Part shown: piece by piece, positions 54,315-62,277 of the stretch
Position numbering within the stretch: position 1 is the first letter of the stretch
Layout: each line of letters opens with the position of its first letter
Notes under the pieces: model-generated
The model's input: only the letters and a program-made list of their open reading frames with translations
What the model was told of the DNA's origin: nothing
Database searches by the model: none
Program-made: the position numbers and the translations under genes
Assembly: GCF_900095305.1 (NCBI RefSeq)
Contig: NZ_FMDO01000038.1
Location: 1 to 64,000, forward strand
Length of the DNA stretch: 64,000 nt
From: Proteiniborus sp. DW1
GTDB lineage: Bacteria > Bacillota > Clostridia > Tissierellales > Proteiniboraceae
Direction of reading: 5' to 3'

Positions 54315-54593
54315 TTACTTTGTATACTTAATCATGGTTTCTATTAGATTATCTAAAACTTCATCTTCTCCTTTGTTCTCAAGATGTTTTTTTAAGCAGT
54401 CTTTCATATGACTTTCTAAGATAATTCCTCCAACTTTATTAAGTGCTGCTCTAGCAGCTGCTATCTGTATCAAAATATCTCCACAGTACTTTTCTTCATT
54501 TACCATTCTTTGTATTCCTTTAATCTGGCCTTCAATTCTTCTAAGTCTTTTTAAGATATTATCAGTATTATTTTTTTCTTTAATAGTCTCCAC
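54315..54593 (-). CDS. csoR: CsoR/FrmR family metal-sensing repressor
   Basis: All-helical DNA-binding regulator; the copper-sensor signature is present: C37, H62 and C66 in KYCGD and SHMKDC (counting from the GTG start at 54593). The core LKRLRRIEGQIKGIQRMV is the family N-terminal helix. GGGAGGTG lies 5 nt before the GTG; an upstream in-frame TTG falls inside it. No copper ATPase or CopZ gene is in the window, so the regulated genes must be elsewhere. Last in tcdA-rseC-csoR. Confidence 0.85.
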   Translation of the reverse strand: METIKEKNNTDNILKRLRRIEGQIKGIQRMVNEEKYCGDILIQIAAARAALNKVGGIILESHMKDCLKKHLENKGEDEVLDNLIETMIKYTK

Positions 54594-54634
54594 CCAGACA
54601 CCTCCCAAAGTATATCTGATAAAAACAAGTTTGA

Positions 54635-55063
54635 TTAGTTATTTATTATTCTAATCATTTCAATAATAGCTTTATTTCTCATTTTGACTTTTTTATCAAT
54701 TATCCTTAGAATAATATAAGATAATCCTAGAAATACTAAGCCTACAATAAAACCATATGATTCATAATTTGAATAACCAGCAGACATGAAAATATTTATA
54801 CCAACTATAATTCCGATTATCATAGCAAATAACGGTATCAAATATACAATTGCAGCAGATTTTAAAATCTGACTTGTTTGTGCTCTTAATTCCACATAGT
54901 CTCCAGGTTTAGCACCAAGAGTATTTTTGATTTCCAGTGAAATACCAGGTGTTTTACAACTTGAGCTACATGAAGCACAGCTTCCTCCACATGCTGATGC
55001 CCTACCAACTACTACCATTGCTGTGTTCCTATTTGTATTAACTACAAGCCCAACTTGTTCCAT
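54635..55063 (-). CDS. RseC/SoxR-reducing system family protein
   Basis: Membrane protein related to RseC, a component associated with electron transfer complexes. The 142-aa protein has an N-terminal cysteine cluster (ACGGSCASCSSSCK, residues about 24-37), a small soluble domain, two membrane helices (IVYLIPLFAMIIGIIVGINIF and FIVGLVFLGLSYIIL), and a basic tail. In anaerobes such proteins often accompany Rnf-type complexes; none is seen here. Between tcdA and csoR. Confidence 0.8.
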   Translation of the reverse strand: MEQVGLVVNTNRNTAMVVVGRASACGGSCASCSSSCKTPGISLEIKNTLGAKPGDYVELRAQTSQILKSAAIVYLIPLFAMIIGIIVGINIFMSAGYSNYESYGFIVGLVFLGLSYIILRIIDKKVKMRNKAIIEMIRIINN

Positions 55064-55085
55064 TACTATACCTCCATTTAATTTG

Positions 55086-55844
55086 TTATAAATTATTTAT
55101 ACCCAAAATATCTTTAATAACCTCAGAGGCAATAATTAAACCAGCTACTGAAGGAACAAATGATACGCTTCCAGGAATTTGTCTTCTCACAGAACATGTT
55201 CTATCCTTATTTGGACAAATACAATCTGTTTTACAATTACCACCAACGCTCTGTGGTGTTATAGGTACTTCCTTTGAATATACAACTTTTAGACTTTTAA
55301 TGTTTCTATTTCTAAGCTCTTTTCTCATAACTTTTGCTAAAGGACATACACTAGTTTTATAAATATCCGATACCTCAAGCATAGTTGGATTTAACTTATT
55401 ACCTGCGCCCATGGCACTAATAATTGGTATATTTCTGCTTTTACATCTCTCAATTAAATCTAGCTTAGCTGAGACCATGTCTATTGCATCTATTACATAT
55501 GTGTAATCGTCTTCTAATAACCTTTCAGCACTATCACTATTATATAGTTCCTTATGTGCAACAACTTTTACTTTTGGATTGATTTCTAAAATGCGGTCCT
55601 TCATAATCTCTACTTTAGGTTTTCCTATAGTTTTTCTAGTAGCATGAATTTGTCTATTTATATTTGTTAAGCAAATATCATCATCATCAACAAGTACAAA
55701 TGAACCTACTCCGCTCCTAACAAGAGCCTCAACTGAGAAGCTACCAACTCCCCCAATACCAAATACAGCTATTTTACTTTCTTTCAGCTTTTGTAATCCT
55801 TCTGTACCTATTAACATCTCTGTACGTGAAAAAGAGTGCAGCAT
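55086..55844 (-). CDS. tcdA: tRNA threonylcarbamoyladenosine dehydratase TcdA
   Basis: E1-like ATP-dependent enzyme that cyclises t6A37 of tRNA to ct6A. The 252-aa protein has the ThiF nucleotide-binding GIGGVGSFSVEALVRSG (residues 34-50), DDDDICLTNINRQ, and DAIDMVSAKL. Near the C-terminus is an extra four-Cys insertion (CKTDCICPNKDRTC), which I recall in clostridial versions and which could bind a metal or cluster. AAGGAG precedes the ATG. Heads tcdA-rseC-csoR behind a good promoter. Confidence 0.9.
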   Translation of the reverse strand: MLHSFSRTEMLIGTEGLQKLKESKIAVFGIGGVGSFSVEALVRSGVGSFVLVDDDDICLTNINRQIHATRKTIGKPKVEIMKDRILEINPKVKVVAHKELYNSDSAERLLEDDYTYVIDAIDMVSAKLDLIERCKSRNIPIISAMGAGNKLNPTMLEVSDIYKTSVCPLAKVMRKELRNRNIKSLKVVYSKEVPITPQSVGGNCKTDCICPNKDRTCSVRRQIPGSVSFVPSVAGLIIASEVIKDILGINNL

Positions 55845-55898
55845 ATATTACATCTCCTTATATAAATATTATATTATTTCATTTTATTAGCCAAATAA

Positions 55899-55927
55899 AT
55901 AATAGCATAGTTTTAATTTTGTATCAA
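55899..55927 (-). promoter_or_regulatory. Promoter of tcdA-rseC-csoR
   Basis: Minus strand TTGATA (55922-55927), 17 bp, TATTAT (55899-55904), about 55 bp before tcdA. Confidence 0.6.
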
Positions 55928-56018
55928 TAATGTAGTATTTATACTTTAAAGAAAAAGTAAATAGAATGTATGGACTTTTCATGTATCTAGGTAAAACTTC
56001 AGTTTATCATAATATATT

Positions 56019-56064
56019 AAAAAATAAAGCTTAAGGCTCAAAACATTCTAGAGCCCTAAGCTTT
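56019..56064 (-). terminator. Terminator of hisS-aspS
   Basis: 14-bp stem with one G-T pair (arms 56051-56064 and 56026-56039), 11-nt loop, ATTTTTT tail. Confidence 0.9.
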
Positions 56065-56074
56065 TAGCCTTTCA

Positions 56075-57856
56075 TTATTCATTTAATATAGTACTTACAT
56101 GTATCTCCGATAACTGTGCATCTGTTAATGCAGTTGGCGCATTTGTAAGTAGACATGTTGCACTTTGTGTTTTAGGGAAAGCTATAACATCTCTTATGTT
56201 GTCGCTGCCTGTAAGAAGCATTACTAGCCTATCAAATCCATATGCTATTCCGCCGTGTGGTGGTGCTCCATACTTAAATGCTTCTAATAAAAATCCAAAC
56301 TTATCCCATGCTTCTTCCATAGTAAATCCTAGTGCTTTAAACATTCTTTCTTGTAGCTGAGAGTTATTTATTCTAATACTTCCCCCACCTATTTCATCTC
56401 CATTTATTACAATATCATAAGCCTTTGCTCTTACCTTTTCTGGTGCTGTTTCTAATAGGTCTATATCTTCATCTACTGGATGAGTAAATGGATGATGTTT
56501 GGCTACATATCTATTTTCTTCTTCATCAAATTCAAATAACGGGAATTCAGTTATCCAAACTAATTTATATTCGTCATTCTTTATTAAATCAAGTCTCTTA
56601 GCCACTTCTACTCTTAAGCTTCCTAATGATGCAAATACCACAGATGGTTTATCAGCAACTATTAAAATTAAGTCACCCTTTTGTGCTTCCATCTTTTCAA
56701 TTATTCCAGTTAGCTCTTCTTCTTTCAGGAACTTAGCTATAGGCGATGTGATACCTTCATCAGTTATTTTAATCCATGCCAATCCCTTTGCTCCGTATGT
56801 CTTAACAAAGTCTTCAAGCTGAGAAATATTTTTTCTAGTAAATTCATCTCCATAACCATTAATATTAATTGCTCTCACATCTCCACCATTCTTAATAGCA
56901 TCACTAAATACCTTAAATTCACTATCTTTGACTATTTCAGACAAACATTTGATTTCAAAGCCAAACCTCAAGTCTGGTTTATCTGAACCAAATCGGCTCA
57001 TAGCCTCATCGTAAGTCATTCTATCTATCGGAAGAGATATTTCTATTCCCTTTAGCTCCTTAAATATTTTATAGATTAGCTTTTCATTTAATGCCAACAC
57101 ATCTTCTATATCTACAAAAGACATCTCAATATCTATTTGAGTAAATTCAGGCTGTCTGTTTGCTCTTAAATCTTCATCTCTAAAGCATTTAACTATCTGA
57201 TAGTATCTATCCATGCCTGATACCATTAGAAGTTGCTTAAATAGCTGTGGTGACTGTGGTAATGCATAGAATTTTCCTGGATTAACTCTGCTTGGCACTA
57301 CATAGTCTCTTGCGCCTTCTGGAGTAGGCTTTGTTAACATTGGCGTTTCAACTTCTACAAAATAGTTTTCGTCTAAGAAATCTCTTACTAACTTTGCAGC
57401 TTTATGTCTCATTCTTAAATTACTTTGCATTGAAGGCTTTCTTAAGTCAAGATATCTATATTTTAGACGCATGGATTCTGCCACATCATCATTATCCTTA
57501 ATATAAATAGGTGGCGTCTCTGCTTCATCTAATATTTTAAGTTCTTCTACGAATACTTCAATTTCACCCGTTGGTAATTCTTTATTTATAGATTGTCTCT
57601 TGTATACTTTACCTCTAACAGCTAACACATATTCACTTCTTATGATTTCTGCTTTATTAAAAGTTTCTTCTGAAATATTGCTATCAAATACAATTTGAGC
57701 TATACCAGATGTATCCCTTAAATCTACAAAAATCAGCGACCCTAGATTCCTTCTTTTTTGAACCCATCCCATTAATACAACTTCTTGCCCTTCGTTTTCT
57801 AATCTAAGACTTCCACACATGTGTGTTCTTCTTAATTTTCCCATTGACTCTCCCAT
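56075..57856 (-). CDS. aspS: Aspartyl-tRNA synthetase
   Basis: Class II synthetase charging tRNA-Asp (and possibly Asn in organisms with GatCAB). The 593-aa bacterial-type protein has an N-terminal OB anticodon domain (GWVQKRRNLGSLIFVDLRD), RYLDLR (motif 1 area), CFRDEDLRANRQPEFTQIDIEMSF (motif 2), a GAD insertion domain, and GGIAYGFDRLVMLL (motif 3). The start ATG 57856 has GGGAGG overlapping the hisS stop. Shares the hisS T-box transcript. Confidence 0.96.
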   Translation of the reverse strand: MGESMGKLRRTHMCGSLRLENEGQEVVLMGWVQKRRNLGSLIFVDLRDTSGIAQIVFDSNISEETFNKAEIIRSEYVLAVRGKVYKRQSINKELPTGEIEVFVEELKILDEAETPPIYIKDNDDVAESMRLKYRYLDLRKPSMQSNLRMRHKAAKLVRDFLDENYFVEVETPMLTKPTPEGARDYVVPSRVNPGKFYALPQSPQLFKQLLMVSGMDRYYQIVKCFRDEDLRANRQPEFTQIDIEMSFVDIEDVLALNEKLIYKIFKELKGIEISLPIDRMTYDEAMSRFGSDKPDLRFGFEIKCLSEIVKDSEFKVFSDAIKNGGDVRAININGYGDEFTRKNISQLEDFVKTYGAKGLAWIKITDEGITSPIAKFLKEEELTGIIEKMEAQKGDLILIVADKPSVVFASLGSLRVEVAKRLDLIKNDEYKLVWITEFPLFEFDEEENRYVAKHHPFTHPVDEDIDLLETAPEKVRAKAYDIVINGDEIGGGSIRINNSQLQERMFKALGFTMEEAWDKFGFLLEAFKYGAPPHGGIAYGFDRLVMLLTGSDNIRDVIAFPKTQSATCLLTNAPTALTDAQLSEIHVSTILNE

Positions 57857-57860
57857 AACA

Positions 57861-59126
57861 CTACCTCCCTAATCTAGATTTCAATTCATCTATTAAATTT
57901 ACTAAAGCAACTTCTTGCTGTTCCCCGGAATGCATATTTTTTAGTGATACTACTCCTTTATCTACCTCATCATCACCAATTACTATTGTATATTGAGCTT
58001 CGAGTTTATCAGAATATTTAAATTGAGCTTTTATACTTCTACCTAGATAATCCTTATCAGCTGATATTTCATTTTTTCTAAGGTCATTTAATAGCCTAAA
58101 TGCCTCTTTATCAGCCTTTTCTCCTATTGTAACTATAAATATATCCAAACCTTTTTCTTTAGGTATTTCTATTCCATTATTCTCTAGTGTAAGTAATAGT
58201 CTTTCTATCCCCATTCCAAATCCAACAGCAGGTGTTGAAGGACCTCCAAGCTCTTCTACAAGTCCATCATATCTGCCTCCACCACATACTGTACTTTGAG
58301 AACCTATTTCATTGGAAATAAACTCAAATGCAGTTTTAGTATAGTAGTCTAATCCTCGTACTATCTTAGGGTCTACATTATACTTAATATCTGCTAATTC
58401 TAGGTACTCCTTAACCTTTTCAAAATGCTCATTACATTCATCACATAAATGATTAATCATAATCGGAGCATCTAGTATCTCAGCTTGGCATTTTTCATTT
58501 TTACAATCTAATATCCTCATAGGATTTTTTTCATATCTTGATTGACATGTTTCACAAAGGTTGTGAAGCTTTTCTTCTAAGAAATTTCTTAGCTTAATAT
58601 TATATTCCGTTCTACATTTCGAACAACCAATACTATTAATATTTAAGCCTATGCCATCTACATTAAGAGCCTTATAGAAGTTATATACAAGAGCCATTAC
58701 TTCCACATCTACAGCAGGTTGATCACTTCCGAACACCTCTATACCAAATTGATGAAACTCTCTTAGCCTTCCAGCCTGTGGTCTCTCATAACGATAACAT
58801 GGAGTAATATAGAAAAACTTTAACGGCAATGGCCCTGAATATAGCTTATGTTCTATAAGTGCTCTAACTACTGGCGCTGTTCCCTCTGGTTTCAAAGTTA
58901 TGCTTCTACCTGCCTTATCTTCAAAAGTATACATCTCTTTTTGAACTACATCTGTTGTCTCTCCTACTCCTCTTTCAAAAAGCTCTGTATGCTCAAAAAC
59001 TGGAGTCCTTATTTCTTTGTAGCCAAAGCTCTCACATACTTCTCTAAAGACTTTCTCTAGGTACTGCCATTTATATACTTCTGTTGCTAACACATCTTTA
59101 GTCCCCTTAGGAGCCTTTGTCAACAT
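57861..59126 (-). CDS. hisS: Histidyl-tRNA synthetase
   Basis: Class II synthetase for tRNA-His. The 421-aa protein has motif 1 (GYKEIRTPVFEHTELF), motif 2 TLKPEGTAPVVRALIEH and RYERPQAGRLREFHQFG, the HisA motif GLDYYTKTAFEF and motif 3 GFGMGIERLLL. A cysteine-containing insertion (CSKC, CETC, CKNEKC, CDEC) is present as in Gram-positive HisRS. Preceded by a T-box riboswitch with a histidine codon as specifier; followed directly by aspS. Confidence 0.97.
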   Translation of the reverse strand: MLTKAPKGTKDVLATEVYKWQYLEKVFREVCESFGYKEIRTPVFEHTELFERGVGETTDVVQKEMYTFEDKAGRSITLKPEGTAPVVRALIEHKLYSGPLPLKFFYITPCYRYERPQAGRLREFHQFGIEVFGSDQPAVDVEVMALVYNFYKALNVDGIGLNINSIGCSKCRTEYNIKLRNFLEEKLHNLCETCQSRYEKNPMRILDCKNEKCQAEILDAPIMINHLCDECNEHFEKVKEYLELADIKYNVDPKIVRGLDYYTKTAFEFISNEIGSQSTVCGGGRYDGLVEELGGPSTPAVGFGMGIERLLLTLENNGIEIPKEKGLDIFIVTIGEKADKEAFRLLNDLRKNEISADKDYLGRSIKAQFKYSDKLEAQYTIVIGDDEVDKGVVSLKNMHSGEQQEVALVNLIDELKSRLGR

Positions 59127-59157
59127 ATTTCTTCCTCCTCAATTACTTACTTTATTT

Positions 59158-59422
59158 AAAAAATAAAAACACCTCCATCCTTGCCAAATAACTTGACAGG
59201 GACGAGAGGTGTTATTTCCCGTGGTACCACCCTTATTGGATATTTATAAGATAAATATCCCGCTTTATACCATTAACGCTGGCTAACGTATATGTCTACT
59301 GGTTTTCAACATATCTACTCCAGGATGTCTTCGCTAAATATTAGTATCGAATTCCCACCAACATCGACTCTCTTTAACTAAGTGATTTAACTACTCTTTC
59401 CATTCATAATATTTATATATTG
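59158..59422 (-). ncRNA. T-box leader of hisS-aspS, specifier CAU
   Basis: The minus strand contains the T-box core AAGGGTGGTACCACGG (59219-59234), Stem I elements (AGAGAGTCGATG, GGTGG, GAA), and CAT at 59325-59327 in GAAGA-CAT-CCTGGAGT, the specifier position, giving a His codon. A terminator hairpin (AACACCTC/GAGGTGTT arms, 59168-59213) followed by T-rich sequence precedes hisS. Uncharged tRNA-His would stabilise the antiterminator and allow hisS-aspS expression. Confidence 0.95.
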
Positions 59423-59428
59423 CTTATA

Positions 59429-59457
59429 ATTATAGTTTATGTAAATATTTATGTCAA
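59429..59457 (-). promoter_or_regulatory. Consensus sigma-A promoter of the hisS T-box transcript
   Basis: Perfect TTGACA (59452-59457), 17 bp, perfect TATAAT (59429-59434) on the minus strand, with the -35 inside the end of hemZ. The strongest promoter match in the window. Confidence 0.9.
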
Positions 59458-60933
59458 TGTTTTTATATAATTTTCCTTTCTCTGTACCATCTCTTCAACT
59501 CTATCTATGAATTCCCTTAAATCTTTTACATTTGGTACTCTTTCTATTCTATTCTCATTTGGATAATAGATTTTGGTTATGCCTCCTGCGCCAACTGCTA
59601 TAATTGTTTGCTTCTCTTCCATAATTAATATATTGTATATACATTCCTTACCTGGCTTTGAATACCCCACATTTTCAAAGTTTCCAAGAATTTGTTTTTG
59701 TCTATACATATAATAAGGATGCATATCCATACTTTCTGCATATTGTCTCGTAATTGATAACATTTCTTCTATTGTATTTTGAGTTGTTAAGGAATATTCA
59801 TCTAAGTTTTCCTTCAATCTTGATGCTCTCTTTATTGCCATTGTATGAACTGTTAGATTTTCTGGATTAAGGTTTATCAGCTCATTCATAGTTGCCCTTA
59901 CTTCTTCTGGTCCTTCCTCAGGTAATCCAACTATAATGTCCATATTAATAGTTTCAAATCCTATATCTTTTGCTAATTTAAAAGCATCTATTATATCCTG
60001 TGGAGTATGGTCTCTACCAATTAAAGATAATGTTTTTTCACACATAGTTTGAGGGTTTATGCTTATTCGCTTTATCCCATTATCATGAAGCATTAAAAGC
60101 ATATCCTTATTTATAGTATCTGGTCTTCCTGCTTCTACAGTAATTTCCCTAATATCATTTTTATTAAATGCCTCATATATACATTTAATAATTTTGTCTA
60201 AGTTTTTTACAGGCAGTGATGTTGGTGTGCCACCACCAATATATACAGTATCTATTGTCCTATCCTTTAAAAGGTCCTTCGTTTTATGTATTTCATAAAT
60301 AAGTTTATCCGTATAAGAATCTACTAAACCCTCGTATTTACTTATAGGATTAGATAAAAAAGAACAATAAAGACACCTAGTTGGACAAAATGGTATATTT
60401 ACATATAGGCTAAATTTATTATAATCAACAGTATCTATAATTCTCTTCTCAGCTAATGCAATATCTAATGTAAGATTGGCCTTACTTTCATGTAGCTTAT
60501 ATTCCTTTGTTAATATATTTTTAATTTGTTTTACTCCAACATCCTTCCCTAGCAAATCGTGAATTATCTTTGTAGGTCTTATACCAGTTAAAACTCCCCA
60601 AGGAACTTTTATTGAGCTAATTTTAGATAATGCATTATAGATGGATTGCTTAACTGCAAGCTTAGTTATCTTGCCTTTATTATTCTCTTTTATATCAATT
60701 TTAGAAATATCTTCTATAGTATCTCTAGAAATAATCTCTTTCCCTTTATATATAACTGTACTTACATAGGTTCCATTCTCAGTGTTAGACAATGAGCTTA
60801 CTATTAAATAAATATTTTCATCAGTAAAAGCTTTATTTTCAATAAACTTTATAGATGCATTAAAATAGAATACTTTTAACAATTCATTTACTTCATATCT
60901 AAAATCATGTCCCTCTAAATATACAAAAATCAT
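59449..60933 (-). CDS. hemZ: Coproporphyrinogen dehydrogenase-like radical SAM protein HemZ
   Basis: Radical SAM protein of the HemN/HemZ group. The protein (494 aa from ATG 60933, AAGGGGACT upstream) has an N-terminal extension of about 160 residues typical of HemZ, the motif CPTRCLYCSF (CxxxCxxC), GGGTPTSLP and INMDIIVGLPEEG. Related proteins in non-haem clostridia may be haem chaperones or have other roles, so activity in haem synthesis is only probable; no other hem gene is in the window. Overlaps the upstream small gene by context (stop 2 nt before the start). Confidence 0.85.
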   Translation of the reverse strand: MIFVYLEGHDFRYEVNELLKVFYFNASIKFIENKAFTDENIYLIVSSLSNTENGTYVSTVIYKGKEIISRDTIEDISKIDIKENNKGKITKLAVKQSIYNALSKISSIKVPWGVLTGIRPTKIIHDLLGKDVGVKQIKNILTKEYKLHESKANLTLDIALAEKRIIDTVDYNKFSLYVNIPFCPTRCLYCSFLSNPISKYEGLVDSYTDKLIYEIHKTKDLLKDRTIDTVYIGGGTPTSLPVKNLDKIIKCIYEAFNKNDIREITVEAGRPDTINKDMLLMLHDNGIKRISINPQTMCEKTLSLIGRDHTPQDIIDAFKLAKDIGFETINMDIIVGLPEEGPEEVRATMNELINLNPENLTVHTMAIKRASRLKENLDEYSLTTQNTIEEMLSITRQYAESMDMHPYYMYRQKQILGNFENVGYSKPGKECIYNILIMEEKQTIIAVGAGGITKIYYPNENRIERVPNVKDLREFIDRVEEMVQRKENYIKTLT

Positions 60934-60934
60934 T

Positions 60935-61117
60935 TTAGTCCCCTTGTAATTCAACATCATATTCGCTATAAAGCTTAACTAAATAAGATTTTGAAATCTT
61001 TAATTCGTTTGCCAACTCAGAATCATTCAATCCCATTTCTTTTAGTCTTACTAAATTCATTGTATCTATATTATCTAAAAAACTATACTCACTATGGCTA
61101 ATGTTAAAATTTTTCAT
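60935..61117 (-). CDS. Small helix-turn-helix-like protein upstream of hemZ
   Basis: Not recognised. The 60-aa protein has a C-terminal half that looks like a helix-turn-helix (VRLKEMGLNDSELANELKISKSYLVKLYSEY, split here: MGLNDSELANELKIS then KSYLVKLY). GGGAGG lies 7 nt before the ATG, and its stop abuts the hemZ start, so the two are co-translated. It might be a small regulator or an adaptor. Its N-terminal 25 residues show no clear fold. Confidence 0.65.
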   Translation of the reverse strand: MKNFNISHSEYSFLDNIDTMNLVRLKEMGLNDSELANELKISKSYLVKLYSEYDVELQGD

Positions 61118-61180
61118 CTAAAAGCCTCCCAAAGTTATTTGATATTATTCTTCCACATATCTTTGAGAGTATTCTAAGTT

Positions 61181-61804
61181 TTATCTTTTGACGAAAGGAT
61201 TAGTTATTTTCTCAATCCCAACTTTAGTTGCTGCCCCATGCCCAGGTAAAATAATGGTTTCATCACTATGAGTTAGTAATTTGTTATTTATTGATTCTAT
61301 AATAGTATCATAGGAGCCTCCATAAAGGTCTGTTCTTCCAATTGAACCTCTAAATAAGGTATCTCCTGTGATTAAATAATTTTCCACTTTTAAGCTTATT
61401 CCCCCCATTGTATGGCCAGGTGTATGAATAACTTCTATTATTAGATTCCCAACCTTTAAAACATCTCCGTCTTTAAGTAATTTATCTGGTTTTATACTTA
61501 TTTCATTAGTTGACATAGTTGTTGTAAGATTAAGTTTTGGATCTAATAGCATTTCTTCATCCTTCTCATGAATATAAACAGGACATTTAACTAAATTTAA
61601 TAGGCCTGGTATTCCTGCAATATGGTCACCATGTCCATGGGTCAAAGCTATACAATTAATATTGAATCCTAACTCTTTGGATTTTTTTATTATTTCCTCT
61701 GGCTCCCCACCTAAGTCTACTATCATAGCTTCTTTTGTATCTTCACACATTACAATATAGCAATTTGCTGCATAAACTCCTAGTGGTAATCTTTCAACAA
61801 TCAT
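61181..61804 (-). CDS. MBL-fold metal-dependent hydrolase (glyoxalase II-like)
   Basis: Zinc hydrolase of the metallo-beta-lactamase superfamily. The 207-aa protein has THGHGDHIAG (HxHxDH), HTPGHTMGG, GDTLFRGSIGRTD and LPGHGAAT, the complete set of metal ligands of the YcbL/GloB-like group. Substrate is unknown; glutathione-thioester hydrolase activity is doubtful in an anaerobe. AGGAGG precedes the ATG. Encoded after dtd. Confidence 0.88.
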   Translation of the reverse strand: MIVERLPLGVYAANCYIVMCEDTKEAMIVDLGGEPEEIIKKSKELGFNINCIALTHGHGDHIAGIPGLLNLVKCPVYIHEKDEEMLLDPKLNLTTTMSTNEISIKPDKLLKDGDVLKVGNLIIEVIHTPGHTMGGISLKVENYLITGDTLFRGSIGRTDLYGGSYDTIIESINNKLLTHSDETIILPGHGAATKVGIEKITNPFVKR

Positions 61805-61814
61805 AAAAATCCTC

Positions 61815-62264
61815 CTAAAAATCCTTCTTACTATCTATTATTATAGTCACTGGCCCATCATTGATTAAAGATACGTCCATATGTTCGCCAAAAACACCAT
61901 TTTTAACGTTAATACCATAGGTCTTACACTTTTCAACGAATTTCATATAAATATTATTGGCAATATTTGCAGGTGCTGCATTCATAAAATTAGGTCTCTT
62001 ACCTTTTCTAGTGTCTCCAAATAGTGTAAATTGTGATACCACAAGTAATTCTCCATTAACATCTAATAGAGAAAGATTCATTTTATCATTTTCATCTTCA
62101 AAAATTCTGAGATTAACTATTTTATCACTTAAATAGTTAATATCTTCCTCTGTATCATCATGACCAACACCTAATAATACTAGTAGTCCTTTGTTAATTA
62201 TGCTCACCATTTCATCATTTACTCTAACATTTGCCGTTGAAACTCTCTGTATTACTGCTCTCAT
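61815..62264 (-). CDS. dtd: D-aminoacyl-tRNA deacylase
   Basis: Removes D-amino acids (and Gly from tRNA-Ala) from tRNA. The 149-aa protein starts [15 protein letters not shown], has [17 protein letters not shown] with the catalytic Thr and the C-terminal DGPVTIIID cis-proline motif. Adjacent to relA, the usual Firmicutes order relA-dtd-MBL. Confidence 0.96.
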   Translation of the reverse strand: MRAVIQRVSTANVRVNDEMVSIINKGLLVLLGVGHDDTEEDINYLSDKIVNLRIFEDENDKMNLSLLDVNGELLVVSQFTLFGDTRKGKRPNFMNAAPANIANNIYMKFVEKCKTYGINVKNGVFGEHMDVSLINDGPVTIIIDSKKDF

Positions 62265-62277
62265 TTAAATCTCCCTT

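Noticed and set aside
57861-59126. Multiple CxxC motifs in hisS as a possible novel insertion
   Set aside because: Cysteine-containing insertions of this kind are normal in Gram-positive histidyl-tRNA synthetases.
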